From Acidobacteriota bacterium (lineage in GTDB: Bacteria; Acidobacteriota; UBA6911): DNA of 64,000 nucleotides. The stretch lies in assembly GCA_016929335.1 (NCBI GenBank), contig JAFGIY010000180.1, positions 1-64,000 of the forward strand, given 5' to 3'. A model generated the notes under the pieces. It was not told where the DNA came from. It worked only from the letters and a program-made list of their open reading frames with translations, and did not search any database. Shown in pieces: positions 1 through 8,905 of the stretch. How positions within the stretch are numbered: position 1 is the first letter of the stretch; each line of letters begins with the position of its first letter. Position numbers and translations under genes: made by a program.

Positions 1-149
1 CATTCGTCATTCGTAATTCCGCCGAATGGAGGAGCAGAGGATGGAGAGAGCAGTGCCGTCCCCAACTCCTCCCTTTGCAGCAACTTCCTCCGTATAGCAA
101 TCACCGCATGTTTCCATTCGTAATTCGTCATTCGTAATTCGTAATTCCG
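1..149. repeat. Tandem 7-8 bp repeats flanking a gap
   Basis: Two copies of an ATTCGTMATTCGTAATTC-like unit occur at 1-20 and about 114-149, separated by about 95 bases without a recognisable gene. The second copy abuts the stop codon of the TonB receptor gene. The same architecture (short tandem units around a short core, at a gene end) recurs at several other loci in the window with different unit sequences. Confidence 0.6.
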
Positions 150-150
150 T

Positions 151-2406
151 TTACTCTGCCGGCAGAGTGAATCTCATTCCCGCCATGAAGTTGAGGCGCA
201 GCGAAGGGTATCCGAATGCTTCTTCAAATTTCTGATTGAGGAAGTTATTAAGCCGGCCGTAGACCTCAACTCCGTTGAGGAGGCGATACGAAAAACCCGC
301 GTTTGCCCGCACGTATCCCTGATTTTCAAAGAGGCAATCCATCCCGAGATCACAGGCGAAGGTTCCCCAGTTCGGTTCCACGTCAAGCACATCGCCGCGA
401 ATATAGGCATTTGTGTTCAGCATCAATCTTCCATACCGCCAGGTAACGTTATAGCCCACGGAATGTATTGGGCGCCGAAGCAGCCGCTGTCCTATCTGGA
501 ATGGCGCCTTGACGAGGGATGTCCCATCAATCGCAAGAATTTCCGAATCCATATAGGTGTATTGGCCGCCCAATTCCAGGGAAGCAATCGGATGCGCCCG
601 GAAAGACACTTCCAACCCTTGAGTTCTCGAGTTGGATAGATTAGCCGAGGAAAAGGAGCTCAAGTGCGACAGAGAGCCGCCCAATCCCACGATCAGATCC
701 TTGAAGCGATTGTGAAAGTAAGTCACGTCGAATGCCGCCCGTGAGGAAAAGATGGTTTGTTCTACGCCGGCATCGATGCTCAGACTCTTTTCCGGTTTCA
801 GATCCGGATTGTTGGTGTTGCCCAATTCATAGCCGCTGGGCGGTCGGATGCCCGTGCCGAAGCTGCCGTGCAGCCGGGTCATCCCAAAACCGCTGCCGGG
901 ATCACCCTCACGCGCGATGTAGGTCGCGGACACCCGTGGATTCATTTTTACTACCGAGCTGTCGGGGATGAAGGGTCTGGATCCGGAGGCATTCGGCGGC
1001 AGGGAATGCGTTCGCAGGTTGTCCATGCGAATGCCGGTGATCAGATTCAAACGGTCGGTCGGGCTCCATCGATTTTCGGCGAAAAAGGCGAGGCTGGTGC
1101 GGGGGAGCAGGAACGAGGAGCCCGCGCTATCCGTGAGGTAAAAATTGTCCTTGGTCTGCTCGCGGCTGAATTCAAATCCTACAGCCAGCGTGTCTCTATG
1201 CGAGAGATTGATTTCGCTCCGGGTGTTTGCCGTTCCTCTCAGGTTTTCGAGTATGGAAACTCCCGAATATCCATAGGATTCCCACAGATATCTGTATTCA
1301 TTGGTTGCGAGACTCACAGACGTAACCTGGCGGACCCGGGAAGAGATCTGCTCGCTGTAGTTAAACTGATAGCCGAAAAGGTTCTGCTTGACGCGGTTGT
1401 TCAGCGTCACACCTGAAAAAAGCCCGAGCGGATCCGAGCCGTATGGGCCCGGATCTCCGACATCGTCCGCATTGCCGAAGAAATTGAAGCTTATCTGCCG
1501 CTTGCTGTGCCGGTATCCGAGGCTCAGGAAGGCGCTTTGATTGCGGTAGTCATCGTTTGTCACCGCGCCGTCGGAATCAAGGCGCGAGAGGTTGAAGGAC
1601 CAGCTCAGTCCGCGGGTGAGGCCGCTGCCGCCTACTGCGAAACGCCGTGTGTCGTAACTGCCGCCTTCAGCCAGGCCGGTAAATTGGGGACGACCTTCGC
1701 CTTTGCGGCTGATGAGGTTGATGACGCCCATCATCGCATTGGATCCGTATAGCGCGCTTTCCGGGCCGCGTGTCACCTCAATACGCTCTATTCCATCCGA
1801 GGGAAGAGAGGCAAGGTTGAATTCTCCACCGAACTGATTCATCGGAATGCCGTCTATCAAAACGGCATTGTAATTGGATTCACCCCCTCGAATAAAAACT
1901 CTCGCGAAGCTGCCGCGGCGGGCGGTTTGAACAATTTCCGTTCCCGGCGTCCCCCGCAGAATTTCCAGCGCATTCTGAGCGCCGCGGTCTTCAATTTCCC
2001 GGCGATTTACAAAGCTGACCGACGATCCGAGCTGCGGGACCAAAGCGCCGCCGAGAGAAGCGGAAACAACGACCTGCGAGGTCAGCGCGCTCAGAGCAAG
2101 TTTAATATCCTGCCGCTGATTGACGGCTTTGCGGATTTCGACGTTCATGGTCGGGCCGGAGAGACTATGAGCGCTGGCTGTAACCTGATAGGTCCCATCC
2201 TCCAGTCCGTCAAATTTGTAGACGCCGCCGGAATCGGTCTGGCGTTCATCAATCGCGACCAGAGACCGCAGCAGGTTGACGCGTGCTCCGGGCACAGGCT
2301 TGCCACTCGGGTCCAGAACGGTTCCTTCCAGTGTGGCAGCCCGCGCCGCACCGGCCATGCAGGCAAATATCAGCAGGAGTAGAGCACAGTTCTTTGAGAT
2401 GTTCAT
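151..2406 (-). CDS. btuB: TonB-dependent outer-membrane receptor, probable cobalamin (BtuB-type)
   Basis: This is a 751-residue outer-membrane, TonB-gated uptake receptor. It has a signal peptide of about 23 residues (cleavage after ARA). A carboxypeptidase-regulatory-like beta-sandwich covers about residues 25-100, a plug domain about 115-235 (with RVFIRGGESNYNAVLIDGIP and YGSNAMMGVINLIS), and a long beta-barrel follows. The ATG at 2406 is preferred over an upstream TTG because AAGGAAA lies just upstream and the signal peptide begins there. It is the last gene after btuF-btuC-btuD on the same strand, behind a cobalamin riboswitch, which is the main basis for assigning cobalamin or another corrinoid as substrate. 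The N-terminal sandwich domain is absent from the E. coli BtuB and is common in receptors of Acidobacteriota and Bacteroidota. A siderophore substrate cannot be excluded from the sequence alone. Confidence 0.82.
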   Translation of the reverse strand: MNISKNCALLLLIFACMAGAARAATLEGTVLDPSGKPVPGARVNLLRSLVAIDERQTDSGGVYKFDGLEDGTYQVTASAHSLSGPTMNVEIRKAVNQRQDIKLALSALTSQVVVSASLGGALVPQLGSSVSFVNRREIEDRGAQNALEILRGTPGTEIVQTARRGSFARVFIRGGESNYNAVLIDGIPMNQFGGEFNLASLPSDGIERIEVTRGPESALYGSNAMMGVINLISRKGEGRPQFTGLAEGGSYDTRRFAVGGSGLTRGLSWSFNLSRLDSDGAVTNDDYRNQSAFLSLGYRHSKRQISFNFFGNADDVGDPGPYGSDPLGLFSGVTLNNRVKQNLFGYQFNYSEQISSRVRQVTSVSLATNEYRYLWESYGYSGVSILENLRGTANTRSEINLSHRDTLAVGFEFSREQTKDNFYLTDSAGSSFLLPRTSLAFFAENRWSPTDRLNLITGIRMDNLRTHSLPPNASGSRPFIPDSSVVKMNPRVSATYIAREGDPGSGFGMTRLHGSFGTGIRPPSGYELGNTNNPDLKPEKSLSIDAGVEQTIFSSRAAFDVTYFHNRFKDLIVGLGGSLSHLSSFSSANLSNSRTQGLEVSFRAHPIASLELGGQYTYMDSEILAIDGTSLVKAPFQIGQRLLRRPIHSVGYNVTWRYGRLMLNTNAYIRGDVLDVEPNWGTFACDLGMDCLFENQGYVRANAGFSYRLLNGVEVYGRLNNFLNQKFEEAFGYPSLRLNFMAGMRFTLPAE

Positions 2407-2435
2407 TGTGGATTTCCTTTGTTTATGGATGTTTC

Positions 2436-3245
2436 TTAATCGCATTGGGAACAGTCCTTGTTGATAACGGGTAATACTTCGACTGCGCCTCCCGGAAGAA
2501 GGCGTATTGAAAAGTCCAGACCGAAAATATGTTGAAGGTGCTCGCGGGTCAGCACTTCCTGAACGCTGCCCTGATGATGGATCTTTCCCTTGGACATGAG
2601 AATGAGATGATCGCAGAAAGCCCCCAGCAGATTTATTTCATGAGATACGACGAGCGTCGCAAGGTTCTTCTCCCGCGTAATCCGCTGAACCAGGCGCAGC
2701 AGCTCTACCTGGTAATTGATGTCAAGATTCGCCGTGAATTCGTCCAGCAGCAATATTTCCGTCTGCTGGGCGAGAGCCCTGGCCAGCAGGAGACGCTGTT
2801 TTTCGCCGCCGGAAATTTCCGTGACACGTGCTTTCAGATACTGCGTCAGCTGTGTCATCTCCAAAGCTTCCAGAGTGATCTGCTCATCTGTCTGGCTTTC
2901 AAATCCCAACAGAGAAAGATGTGGGGATCTTCCCTGGATCGCGAACTGAAAAACCGTCTGATACTGGTAGAAGCCGCCGTTCTGTGGAACCATTCCGATG
3001 TGCCGTGCAATTTCCTTCCGCCTCATTTTGGAGAGAGGGTGCTCGCCCCCGAGAAGCACTTCGCCTGAGAGCGGCGGCATGATCCCGCAGAGCAGGCGTA
3101 AGGCTGTTGTTTTTCCGGATCCATTGGGCCCGATGATTCCCGTGATGGTTCCCGGCTTCAGGCTTAGAGAAATGTCCCGGATAATCGGCTTGTGATAGTC
3201 GAAACTTAAGCGGCGCGCTTCAAGCATGATGGCCGGGCGGATCAT
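2436..3245 (-). CDS. btuD: Cobalamin ABC transporter ATP-binding protein
   Basis: This 269-residue ABC ATPase of the FepC/BtuD group powers import through the adjacent permease. The Walker A motif GPNGSGKTT is at about residues 39-47, the signature is SGGEKQR, Walker B is LLLDEFTANLD, and the switch histidine lies in VVSHEINL. The start chosen at 3245 gives an ATGA overlap with the permease stop, so the two are translationally coupled. A longer in-frame reading exists upstream but would lie almost entirely inside the permease gene. The riboswitch and receptor context indicates a cobalamin rather than an iron-siderophore role, which the ATPase sequence alone would not decide. Confidence 0.88.
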   Translation of the reverse strand: MIRPAIMLEARRLSFDYHKPIIRDISLSLKPGTITGIIGPNGSGKTTALRLLCGIMPPLSGEVLLGGEHPLSKMRRKEIARHIGMVPQNGGFYQYQTVFQFAIQGRSPHLSLLGFESQTDEQITLEALEMTQLTQYLKARVTEISGGEKQRLLLARALAQQTEILLLDEFTANLDINYQVELLRLVQRITREKNLATLVVSHEINLLGAFCDHLILMSKGKIHHQGSVQEVLTREHLQHIFGLDFSIRLLPGGAVEVLPVINKDCSQCD

Positions 3246-4294
3246 GGCTTGCCCCCTTTTCGGTGCAGTAGATAGATAAAGAGGGGGGCGCCGCATAATG
3301 CGGTAATGATGCCTACGGGGAGCTCTGCGGGCGACAAGATGGTTCTTGCTACGGTGTCGGCCAGAAGCGTGAAAATGGCGCCGAAAATAAAGACGGTCGG
3401 GAAAAGGATGCGATTGTCGCTTCCGAACATCATCCTCCCCATGTGGGGGCATATAAGGCCGATATAGGCGATCGGGCCGCTTACGGATACCACCGCGCCC
3501 GTGATCAATGAGGCCATGATATAAACGCCCGTCTTGACGCGGCGAACCTCGATTCCGAGAATCAGGGCATCGTCTTCTCCCATCCCGATCAGGTTCAGGC
3601 TGTGCGAAAGGAGATACAACATGAAGAAGCCCACCAGAACCAGCAGCGTCACGGGATAGATCGACGCATCGACCGGGCGGCTGAGATCGCCTATCAGCCA
3701 GTAAAAGATACCGCGCAGATCTGCCTGATTCGTGCTCGTGAGAAGAAAGACATTTATGGAAGAGAGGAAAGATGCCAGCACGATGCCGGCAAGCAATAGC
3801 CTTTGCGAACTCTCACCGGAGCGCGAGGAACCGCCCGCGATGACATAAACCGCTCCGACCGTAAGGACGGCCCCCAGGAAAGCAGCGAGCGGACGGGCGT
3901 AGACAACGGTTCCGCTGATCGCTGCAAATCCGACCCAGCCCGTGAAAAGGGAATAAAGAATAGTTCCCATCGAGGCGCCCGTTGAAACGCCGAGGACGTA
4001 GGGATCCGCTAGGGGATTTCGCAACAGCGATTGGAATGCCGTGCCGGCCAACGCCAGAGCGGCTCCAACAAGCGATCCCAGCAGCACCCTTGGCAGCCGC
4101 ACGGAAAAAAGAACGGTTTCCAGCGGATCATCACCCGAACTGCTGCCTGTCAGACGGGCGCTCAAAAGCCGGAGCGCAGTCCGGATTGGGATGGAAACGC
4201 TGCCGATGTTCAGTGAAACCAGCGCCACGACAATCCACAGGGCCAACAGCGCAAGGCTTATCACCAGAATCTTTTTCCCGGATAGACGGTTCAT
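3242..4294 (-). CDS. btuC: Cobalamin ABC transporter permease (FecCD/BtuC family)
   Basis: This 350-residue inner-membrane permease has the multi-helix pattern of the FecCD family, which typically has ten segments. Family motifs include GAALALAGTAFQSLLRNPLA, the stretch around DPYVLGVSTGAS, and GLICPHMGRMMFGSDNR, the cytoplasmic loop region that contacts the ATPase. It overlaps the upstream binding-protein gene and the downstream ATPase gene by ATGA at each end, so the three form a tightly coupled unit. It acts as a homodimer in the known transporters of this family. Confidence 0.9.
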   Translation of the reverse strand: MNRLSGKKILVISLALLALWIVVALVSLNIGSVSIPIRTALRLLSARLTGSSSGDDPLETVLFSVRLPRVLLGSLVGAALALAGTAFQSLLRNPLADPYVLGVSTGASMGTILYSLFTGWVGFAAISGTVVYARPLAAFLGAVLTVGAVYVIAGGSSRSGESSQRLLLAGIVLASFLSSINVFLLTSTNQADLRGIFYWLIGDLSRPVDASIYPVTLLVLVGFFMLYLLSHSLNLIGMGEDDALILGIEVRRVKTGVYIMASLITGAVVSVSGPIAYIGLICPHMGRMMFGSDNRILFPTVFIFGAIFTLLADTVARTILSPAELPVGIITALCGAPLFIYLLHRKGGKP

Positions 4295-5262
4295 TGAAAT
4301 TGCTCCGGATAAAGTTTCTGAGCCAATTCTTCAACCCCGTCTACGAATAGCGGAGAGGGGTGCTGCAGATATTCAGTCAGGATATAAACCTTACCGTGCC
4401 GAACCGCCCGAAGATCGCGCCACCCGGCAATTTTCCTGAAGTCGGGAATCGGATTTCCTTCCTGCTTGACAGTGATGATCGCGTCGGGATCTTTGACGAT
4501 AATCTGTTCGAGACTGTATCGGGGATAATACTGGGGAATATCGGCCGTTATGGAGAGGACGCCAGCCAGGCTCAAAACGTCATTCTCAAATGTGTTTTTG
4601 CCCGGAGCCAGCAGCGGATCGAGCCATGTTATAAAAAACGCGCGGACCGGAGGAAGCCCCTGGATGCGGGTTTTGATTTTTTCCAGGCGCTGTTTCATCA
4701 GGGCGACAAGTTGAGTCCCGCGATCGCCGCAATCGGTGATGCGCGCAATATCTTCAACCGACTGGAAGATCTTCTCGACGGAACGCGGAGCGGCTACGTA
4801 GACCGGAGCACCCAAACCTGCCAGCTTCATGACCGCGTTCTGGTCGTTGCCGGCGGTGGACGCAATAACCAGATCGGGTCTCGCCGATAAAATCACTTCA
4901 TAGTTTGGATTTAACAAATCCCCGATTTTGGGTTTGCTTTTCGCGTCTTCCGGCCAGGTGCACTGGATCGTGTTGCCGATGAGACGGTCTTGTGCACCAA
5001 GAAGATAAATGATTTCTGTAACGTTCGGAGCCAGCGAAATAATTCGCTTCGGGTGACGGGGAAGGGAGACCTTTTCCCCGATTCCATCGGTGTATTGGAT
5101 GAAATCTGCCGAATCTTTGTGGCTCCCCGGCCGGGTCGGCACAGGCTGACTGGAGCATCCGATGCTTGTCAGACAAGCGAGAACAAGAGGAAGCCAACAG
5201 AAAGCCGGCAGTTTTTCGGGAAGATGGGTTAAACGGCAAAATCGGCGGAAGCTTGAAAGCAT
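4291..5262 (-). CDS. btuF: Cobalamin-binding periplasmic lipoprotein (BtuF family)
   Basis: This 323-residue substrate-binding protein has the helical-backbone metal-receptor fold. The N-terminus has a hydrophobic segment ending in LTSIGC, a plausible though not perfect lipobox with Cys36, so the protein is probably membrane anchored. The domain begins with RIISLAPNVTEIIYLLGA and continues with PDLVIAS, both typical of BtuF-like proteins. It is the first gene of the operon, starting about 40 bases after the riboswitch. The Shine-Dalgarno sequence is weak, which would allow the riboswitch to control ribosome access. The stop overlaps the permease start. Confidence 0.88.
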   Translation of the reverse strand: MLSSFRRFCRLTHLPEKLPAFCWLPLVLACLTSIGCSSQPVPTRPGSHKDSADFIQYTDGIGEKVSLPRHPKRIISLAPNVTEIIYLLGAQDRLIGNTIQCTWPEDAKSKPKIGDLLNPNYEVILSARPDLVIASTAGNDQNAVMKLAGLGAPVYVAAPRSVEKIFQSVEDIARITDCGDRGTQLVALMKQRLEKIKTRIQGLPPVRAFFITWLDPLLAPGKNTFENDVLSLAGVLSITADIPQYYPRYSLEQIIVKDPDAIITVKQEGNPIPDFRKIAGWRDLRAVRHGKVYILTEYLQHPSPLFVDGVEELAQKLYPEQFQ

Positions 5263-5302
5263 TTCAGTTCTCTTTCTCGCGAAGAGCTGGCTGAAACAGG
5301 CG

Positions 5303-5485
5303 ATGAGGCAGGTTTCCTGACTAACGGGTCATCACCGGGCTTCTCGCCTTCCCCGTTCTTTATCTGCAACGAGTGGCGGGCATTTAAAAGCTGCTTGGCC
5401 TCAGAAGCCGGCTTTCCGATTACAGTGGCGGGACCGTGTGGGAATCACACCCACTTCCCTTTTACCCCGACTGGGCACCTCTGTT
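5303..5485 (-). promoter_or_regulatory. Cobalamin riboswitch
   Basis: Read on the minus strand, the leader shows the conserved cobalamin-aptamer blocks in order: AAGGGAAGTGGGTGTGATTC, then CCCACACGGTCCCGCCACTG containing the B12 box, then TAATCGGAAAGCCGGC, and finally GTCAGGAAACCTGCC near the 3' end. Spacing and order match the family. It lies directly upstream of btuF and should switch off the whole btuFCDB operon when adenosylcobalamin or a related corrinoid is abundant. I did not fold the expression platform. No U-rich terminator is obvious between the aptamer and the btuF start, so control of translation initiation is the likelier mode. Confidence 0.95.
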
Positions 5486-5514
5486 CGCTTTTCAGAGATC
5501 AAAAAAGAAAACAA

Positions 5515-5544
5515 CATATACCACCAATCTCAGGCTCATTTCAA
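5515..5544 (-). promoter_or_regulatory. Sigma-70-like promoter of the btu operon
   Basis: On the minus strand TTGAAA (5539-5544) and TATATG (5515-5520) are separated by 18 bases, about 30 bases upstream of the riboswitch aptamer. The -35 matches five of six consensus positions, the -10 four of six. The position fits transcription of the riboswitch leader. Confidence 0.5.
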
Positions 5545-5574
5545 GTGAAGTGAAAAAAATCCTTCTCACTTTTA

Positions 5575-5631
5575 AGTCTTCGAGTCCTGGCAACAGCATG
5601 AAAAATTCTGAGGCTCTAAGACTCGAAGACT
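5575..5631. repeat. Inverted repeat between btu operon and mtnA
   Basis: AGTCTTCGAGTC at 5575-5586 is perfectly complementary to GACTCGAAGACT at 5620-5631, with a 33-base spacer. It lies in the divergent region between the btu promoter and mtnA. There is no T tract after either arm, so it is not an evident terminator. Confidence 0.6.
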
Positions 5632-5703
5632 CTATGATGTCTTTGCGGGGGCTTCAAAAAAAGGGCTGTGTACGCTAGACTTCGGCTTTACCCGGGGAGA
5701 TCG

Positions 5704-6747
5704 ATGATACGAACGATTGAGTGGACGGATAATGGCGTGGTGATGCTGGATCAGCGGTTGCTGCCGATTGAGGAGATTTATCGCACATACACCAATCACA
5801 ATGAAGTTGCCGAGGCCATTCGCAGCATGGTAATCCGCGGAGCCCCGGCCATCGGCGTGGCCGCGGCGATGGGAATTGCGCTGGGGATCAAAATATCGAG
5901 CGCCGTGAATCTTGCGGATTTGGATTCTTCGTTTGAGAAGATCTGCTCGGATATCGCCGCCACCCGTCCTACGGCGGTGAATCTGTTCTGGGCTGTTGAG
6001 CGGATGAAAAAAGTCTATAATCAGAAGCGCTCCCAGGGGATGGCCGCTATCCGCGCCGCCCTGATTGACGAGTCCACTGCAATGCATTCCGAGGATGTCG
6101 AAGCCAACCGCAGGATGGGACAGTTCGGACAGACGCTGATCCCGGCTGAAGCCCGGATACTGACACACTGCAATGCCGGCGCCCTCGCAACCGCCGGATA
6201 CGGCACGGCTCTGGGTGTGATTCGCGCGGCGGTAGAGGCCGGCAAGAAGATCGAGGTTTTCGCGGACGAAACGCGGCCGTTTCTGCAAGGGGCGAGGCTG
6301 ACAGCCTGGGAACTTCAGAAAGACAATATCCCCGTCACCATCATTACCGACAATATGGCGGGCCATTTCATGAAGATGGGCAAAATCGATTATGTCATTG
6401 TCGGCGCCGACCGGATTGCGGCCAACGGTGATGTGGCCAACAAAATCGGAACTTACTCGGTGGCGGTTCTGGCAAAGGAAAACGGAGTGCCGTTTTTTGT
6501 CGCCGCTCCGGTCTCCACTCTGGATCTGACACTTCCGGACGGAAGCCACATTCCGATTGAGGAGAGGGATGCCGACGAAGTACGAAAAATCATGGGAGTT
6601 GCCATTACTCCGCCCGGCGCCAGGGTTGCCAATCCGGCTTTCGATGTCACTCCCAGCCGTTATGTGGATGCGATCATTACAGACCGCGGAATCGCCCGGT
6701 CCCCTTTCCAGGAATCTTTGCGGAAGCTGGTGAGCTGCGGTGAGTGA
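5704..6747 (+). CDS. mtnA: Methylthioribose-1-phosphate isomerase
   Basis: This enzyme converts 5-methylthioribose 1-phosphate to 5-methylthioribulose 1-phosphate in the methionine salvage pathway. The 347-residue protein belongs to the eIF2B-like isomerase family. Motifs seen are [44 protein letters not shown] with the catalytic Cys at residue 156, [16 protein letters not shown], and [19 protein letters not shown] with catalytic Asp236. These positions correspond closely to Cys160 and Asp240 of the Bacillus enzyme. The ATG at 5704 has GGGGAG upstream. No other salvage gene is present in the window. The tsaD gene follows 34 bases later on the same strand. Confidence 0.93.
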   Translation: MIRTIEWTDNGVVMLDQRLLPIEEIYRTYTNHNEVAEAIRSMVIRGAPAIGVAAAMGIALGIKISSAVNLADLDSSFEKICSDIAATRPTAVNLFWAVERMKKVYNQKRSQGMAAIRAALIDESTAMHSEDVEANRRMGQFGQTLIPAEARILTHCNAGALATAGYGTALGVIRAAVEAGKKIEVFADETRPFLQGARLTAWELQKDNIPVTIITDNMAGHFMKMGKIDYVIVGADRIAANGDVANKIGTYSVAVLAKENGVPFFVAAPVSTLDLTLPDGSHIPIEERDADEVRKIMGVAITPPGARVANPAFDVTPSRYVDAIITDRGIARSPFQESLRKLVSCGE

Positions 6748-6781
6748 AAGGCTTCAATTCATGATCCGGGATTGAAAGACG

Positions 6782-7825
6782 ATGTTGATATTGGGAATAG
6801 AATCTTCGTGCGATGAAACGGCTGCCGCTCTCCTGCAGGACGGGAAAGTCGTTCTTTCCAACGTCGTCGCTTCCCAGATCAAAACGCACAGGAGCTTTGG
6901 AGGGGTGGTTCCGGAACTGGCCAGCCGCGAGCACCTGCGCAACATCGGGTGGGTTGTCCGGCAGTCCTTTCTGGATGCCGGAAAGAATCAGGAAGAGATT
7001 GACGGGATCGCGGTCACACAGGGCCCCGGGCTTATCGGGTCGTTGCTTGTGGGCGTTTCCTACGCCAAGGCTATGGCGTTTTCTCTGAAAAAACCCCTGG
7101 TGCCTGTTAATCATATCGAAGGTCATATTTATTCTGCATTTATTGAAAATCCCGTTATGGAATATCCGGTGCTCGCGCTGGTCGTCTCCGGAGGCCACAC
7201 ATCTCTGATTTTCTCGGAGGAGCCGGATCAATACCGGTCTATTGGAAGAGCGCGGGATGATGCCGCCGGAGAGGCGCTGGATAAGCTGGCCAAATTTTTG
7301 GGGCTGGGTTACCCGGGCGGCCCGGTGATTGACCGATTGGCAGGAGACGGCGATCCACGCCGCTTCCAATTTTCCATTCCGAAAATCAGCGACGGAAGCC
7401 TCGACTTCAGCTTCAGCGGATTCAAGACCGCTGCGTTGCGCCACATTGAGCAGAGCGGAATAAAGCCTCGTCGGCCCGGCGGGAAAATCTCGAAGCCTGC
7501 CCTTGATCTGATAACCGGCTACCAGCAGGCTATTATTGATACGCTCGTGCGGCAGACACAAAAAGCCGCATCCAGCCTGCATCCCAAATCCATCCTGCTT
7601 GTCGGCGGGGTAGCCTGCAATAGTCTGCTGCGCAGAACATTTAAAAGCGTTTTTGAAGAGGAACCGCAAAGGCAGGAGCGCGAAGGCGCGCGGGTCTATT
7701 ATCCAAGCCCATTACTGACGACGGACAACGCTGTCATGATCGCAGCCGCAGGCACGCCCAAATTTGATCGGACCGGCCCGCTGGATCTTAAACTCAACGC
7801 TTCCGCCGATCTCCGCCTCTGCTGA
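6782..7825 (+). CDS. tsaD: tRNA N6-adenosine threonylcarbamoyltransferase
   Basis: TsaD transfers the threonylcarbamoyl group to A37 of ANN-decoding tRNAs, together with TsaB, TsaE and TsaC. The 347-residue length is normal. It begins GIESSCDETAAALL, has the metal ligands in HIEGHIYSAF (His111 and His115, the same numbers as in E. coli), and contains VVSGGHTSL, DDAAGEALDKLAKFLGLGYP and FSFSGFKTA. Every expected ASKHA-fold motif is present. It follows mtnA closely and probably shares its transcript. Confidence 0.96.
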   Translation: MLILGIESSCDETAAALLQDGKVVLSNVVASQIKTHRSFGGVVPELASREHLRNIGWVVRQSFLDAGKNQEEIDGIAVTQGPGLIGSLLVGVSYAKAMAFSLKKPLVPVNHIEGHIYSAFIENPVMEYPVLALVVSGGHTSLIFSEEPDQYRSIGRARDDAAGEALDKLAKFLGLGYPGGPVIDRLAGDGDPRRFQFSIPKISDGSLDFSFSGFKTAALRHIEQSGIKPRRPGGKISKPALDLITGYQQAIIDTLVRQTQKAASSLHPKSILLVGGVACNSLLRRTFKSVFEEEPQRQEREGARVYYPSPLLTTDNAVMIAAAGTPKFDRTGPLDLKLNASADLRLC

Positions 7826-7876
7826 CAATCCTGTTCGTTACATGAAGGCTGCATGCTTTTATTTTAATGGTTCAAT

Positions 7877-8905
7877 TCACATGTCCGCCGTTTTCGAAGC
7901 GGGTTTGGATACCGGGCCGTAAGAGAACCATCTGCGGATTTCGCGGCCGGAGATTCGCCGCCGGGATTGAAGCGATTTGCGTAATGCCCATGCGCGGGGA
8001 AGCGCACGAATCAGCATCGGAAACGCGCGAAGAGAAGACCACTCGCGCACCAGAACGTAGATCATTATTGCAGCATCGCGCAGCGTGATGGGAACCAGGA
8101 ACCGCAGGTAAGTGCCGGCGTCCATATTTTTAACGCGCAGCAGGAAGCGATTTTTAAGGGAGTGCATATTGATGGCGGCCGGCAGGCTTGAGCGGTTTTC
8201 GGGCAAAACCCTTCTTGCATGATAACCTTTGGCTTCGGGGACGTAGAGACAGTTCCATCCCCGCCATTGAGCCCGCCATGCCAGATCGGCATCTTCGCGG
8301 TAGGCGAAAAAACTCTCGTCAAAATATTCGGTCCCTTCGCGGATATCTTCGAGCATGGACCTGCGATACAATGCGGCCGCTCCGGATGCGCCGAATACAT
8401 ATTCCCGGCGGTCATAGAGACCTACGTCGAGTTCGCCCGAGCCGCGGTCGAAATGGCGCTGGCTGGGAGTCATATACATTCCCGTGGAATCCAGGACCTT
8501 TTTGTCCGAACTGCGCCGGACAGGACTTACCGCTTCGGACTGCCGCAAAAGCTTTCCTGTCGCCGAGCCTGCGCTTTGATCCGAATCCATCTCGCGCAAC
8601 AGGATTTCAAGAAAGAGCGGATCCAGAATCACGTCCGGATTCATGACGAGCACGTAGTCGCCGTCTTTCGAAGAGATGATGCGGTTATGAGCGGCGCAGA
8701 ATCCCAGATTATTGTCGGAAAAATGGATGGCGCCGGCATAATCGCGATAGTCCGCGATGATGGCCGCCGTTTCATCCGTAGATGCATTGTCCCAGAGGGA
8801 AATGCTGAAATCCCTGCAGGTTTGCGCTCGCAGACTTTCCATGCACGCTTTCAGGTAGGGGGCCGAATTATAGGTAACGATACTGACCAGAACTCTTGGA
8901 CTCAT
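7877..8905 (-). CDS. GT2-family glycosyltransferase
   Basis: This 342-residue GT-A fold glycosyltransferase begins RVLVSIVTYNSAPYLKACM. The metal-binding region is VMNPDVIL, and FAYREDADLAWRAQWRGW is typical of rhamnosyltransferase-like WbbL relatives. The start overlaps the stop of the upstream glycosyltransferase by ATGA, and AAGGAGAG lies upstream of it. It is the last gene of a three-gene GT2 run (10975 to 7877). Donor and acceptor cannot be read from the sequence. It probably adds a sugar to the surface polysaccharide made by this locus. Confidence 0.85.
   Translation of the reverse strand: MSPRVLVSIVTYNSAPYLKACMESLRAQTCRDFSISLWDNASTDETAAIIADYRDYAGAIHFSDNNLGFCAAHNRIISSKDGDYVLVMNPDVILDPLFLEILLREMDSDQSAGSATGKLLRQSEAVSPVRRSSDKKVLDSTGMYMTPSQRHFDRGSGELDVGLYDRREYVFGASGAAALYRRSMLEDIREGTEYFDESFFAYREDADLAWRAQWRGWNCLYVPEAKGYHARRVLPENRSSLPAAINMHSLKNRFLLRVKNMDAGTYLRFLVPITLRDAAIMIYVLVREWSSLRAFPMLIRALPRAWALRKSLQSRRRISGREIRRWFSYGPVSKPASKTADM

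Noticed and set aside
757-1416. Plus-strand open frame of 219 codons inside the TonB receptor gene
   Set aside because: It lies wholly opposite the receptor, has low-complexity Arg/Gly/Ala content and no recognisable motif. The receptor frame has clear domain signatures.
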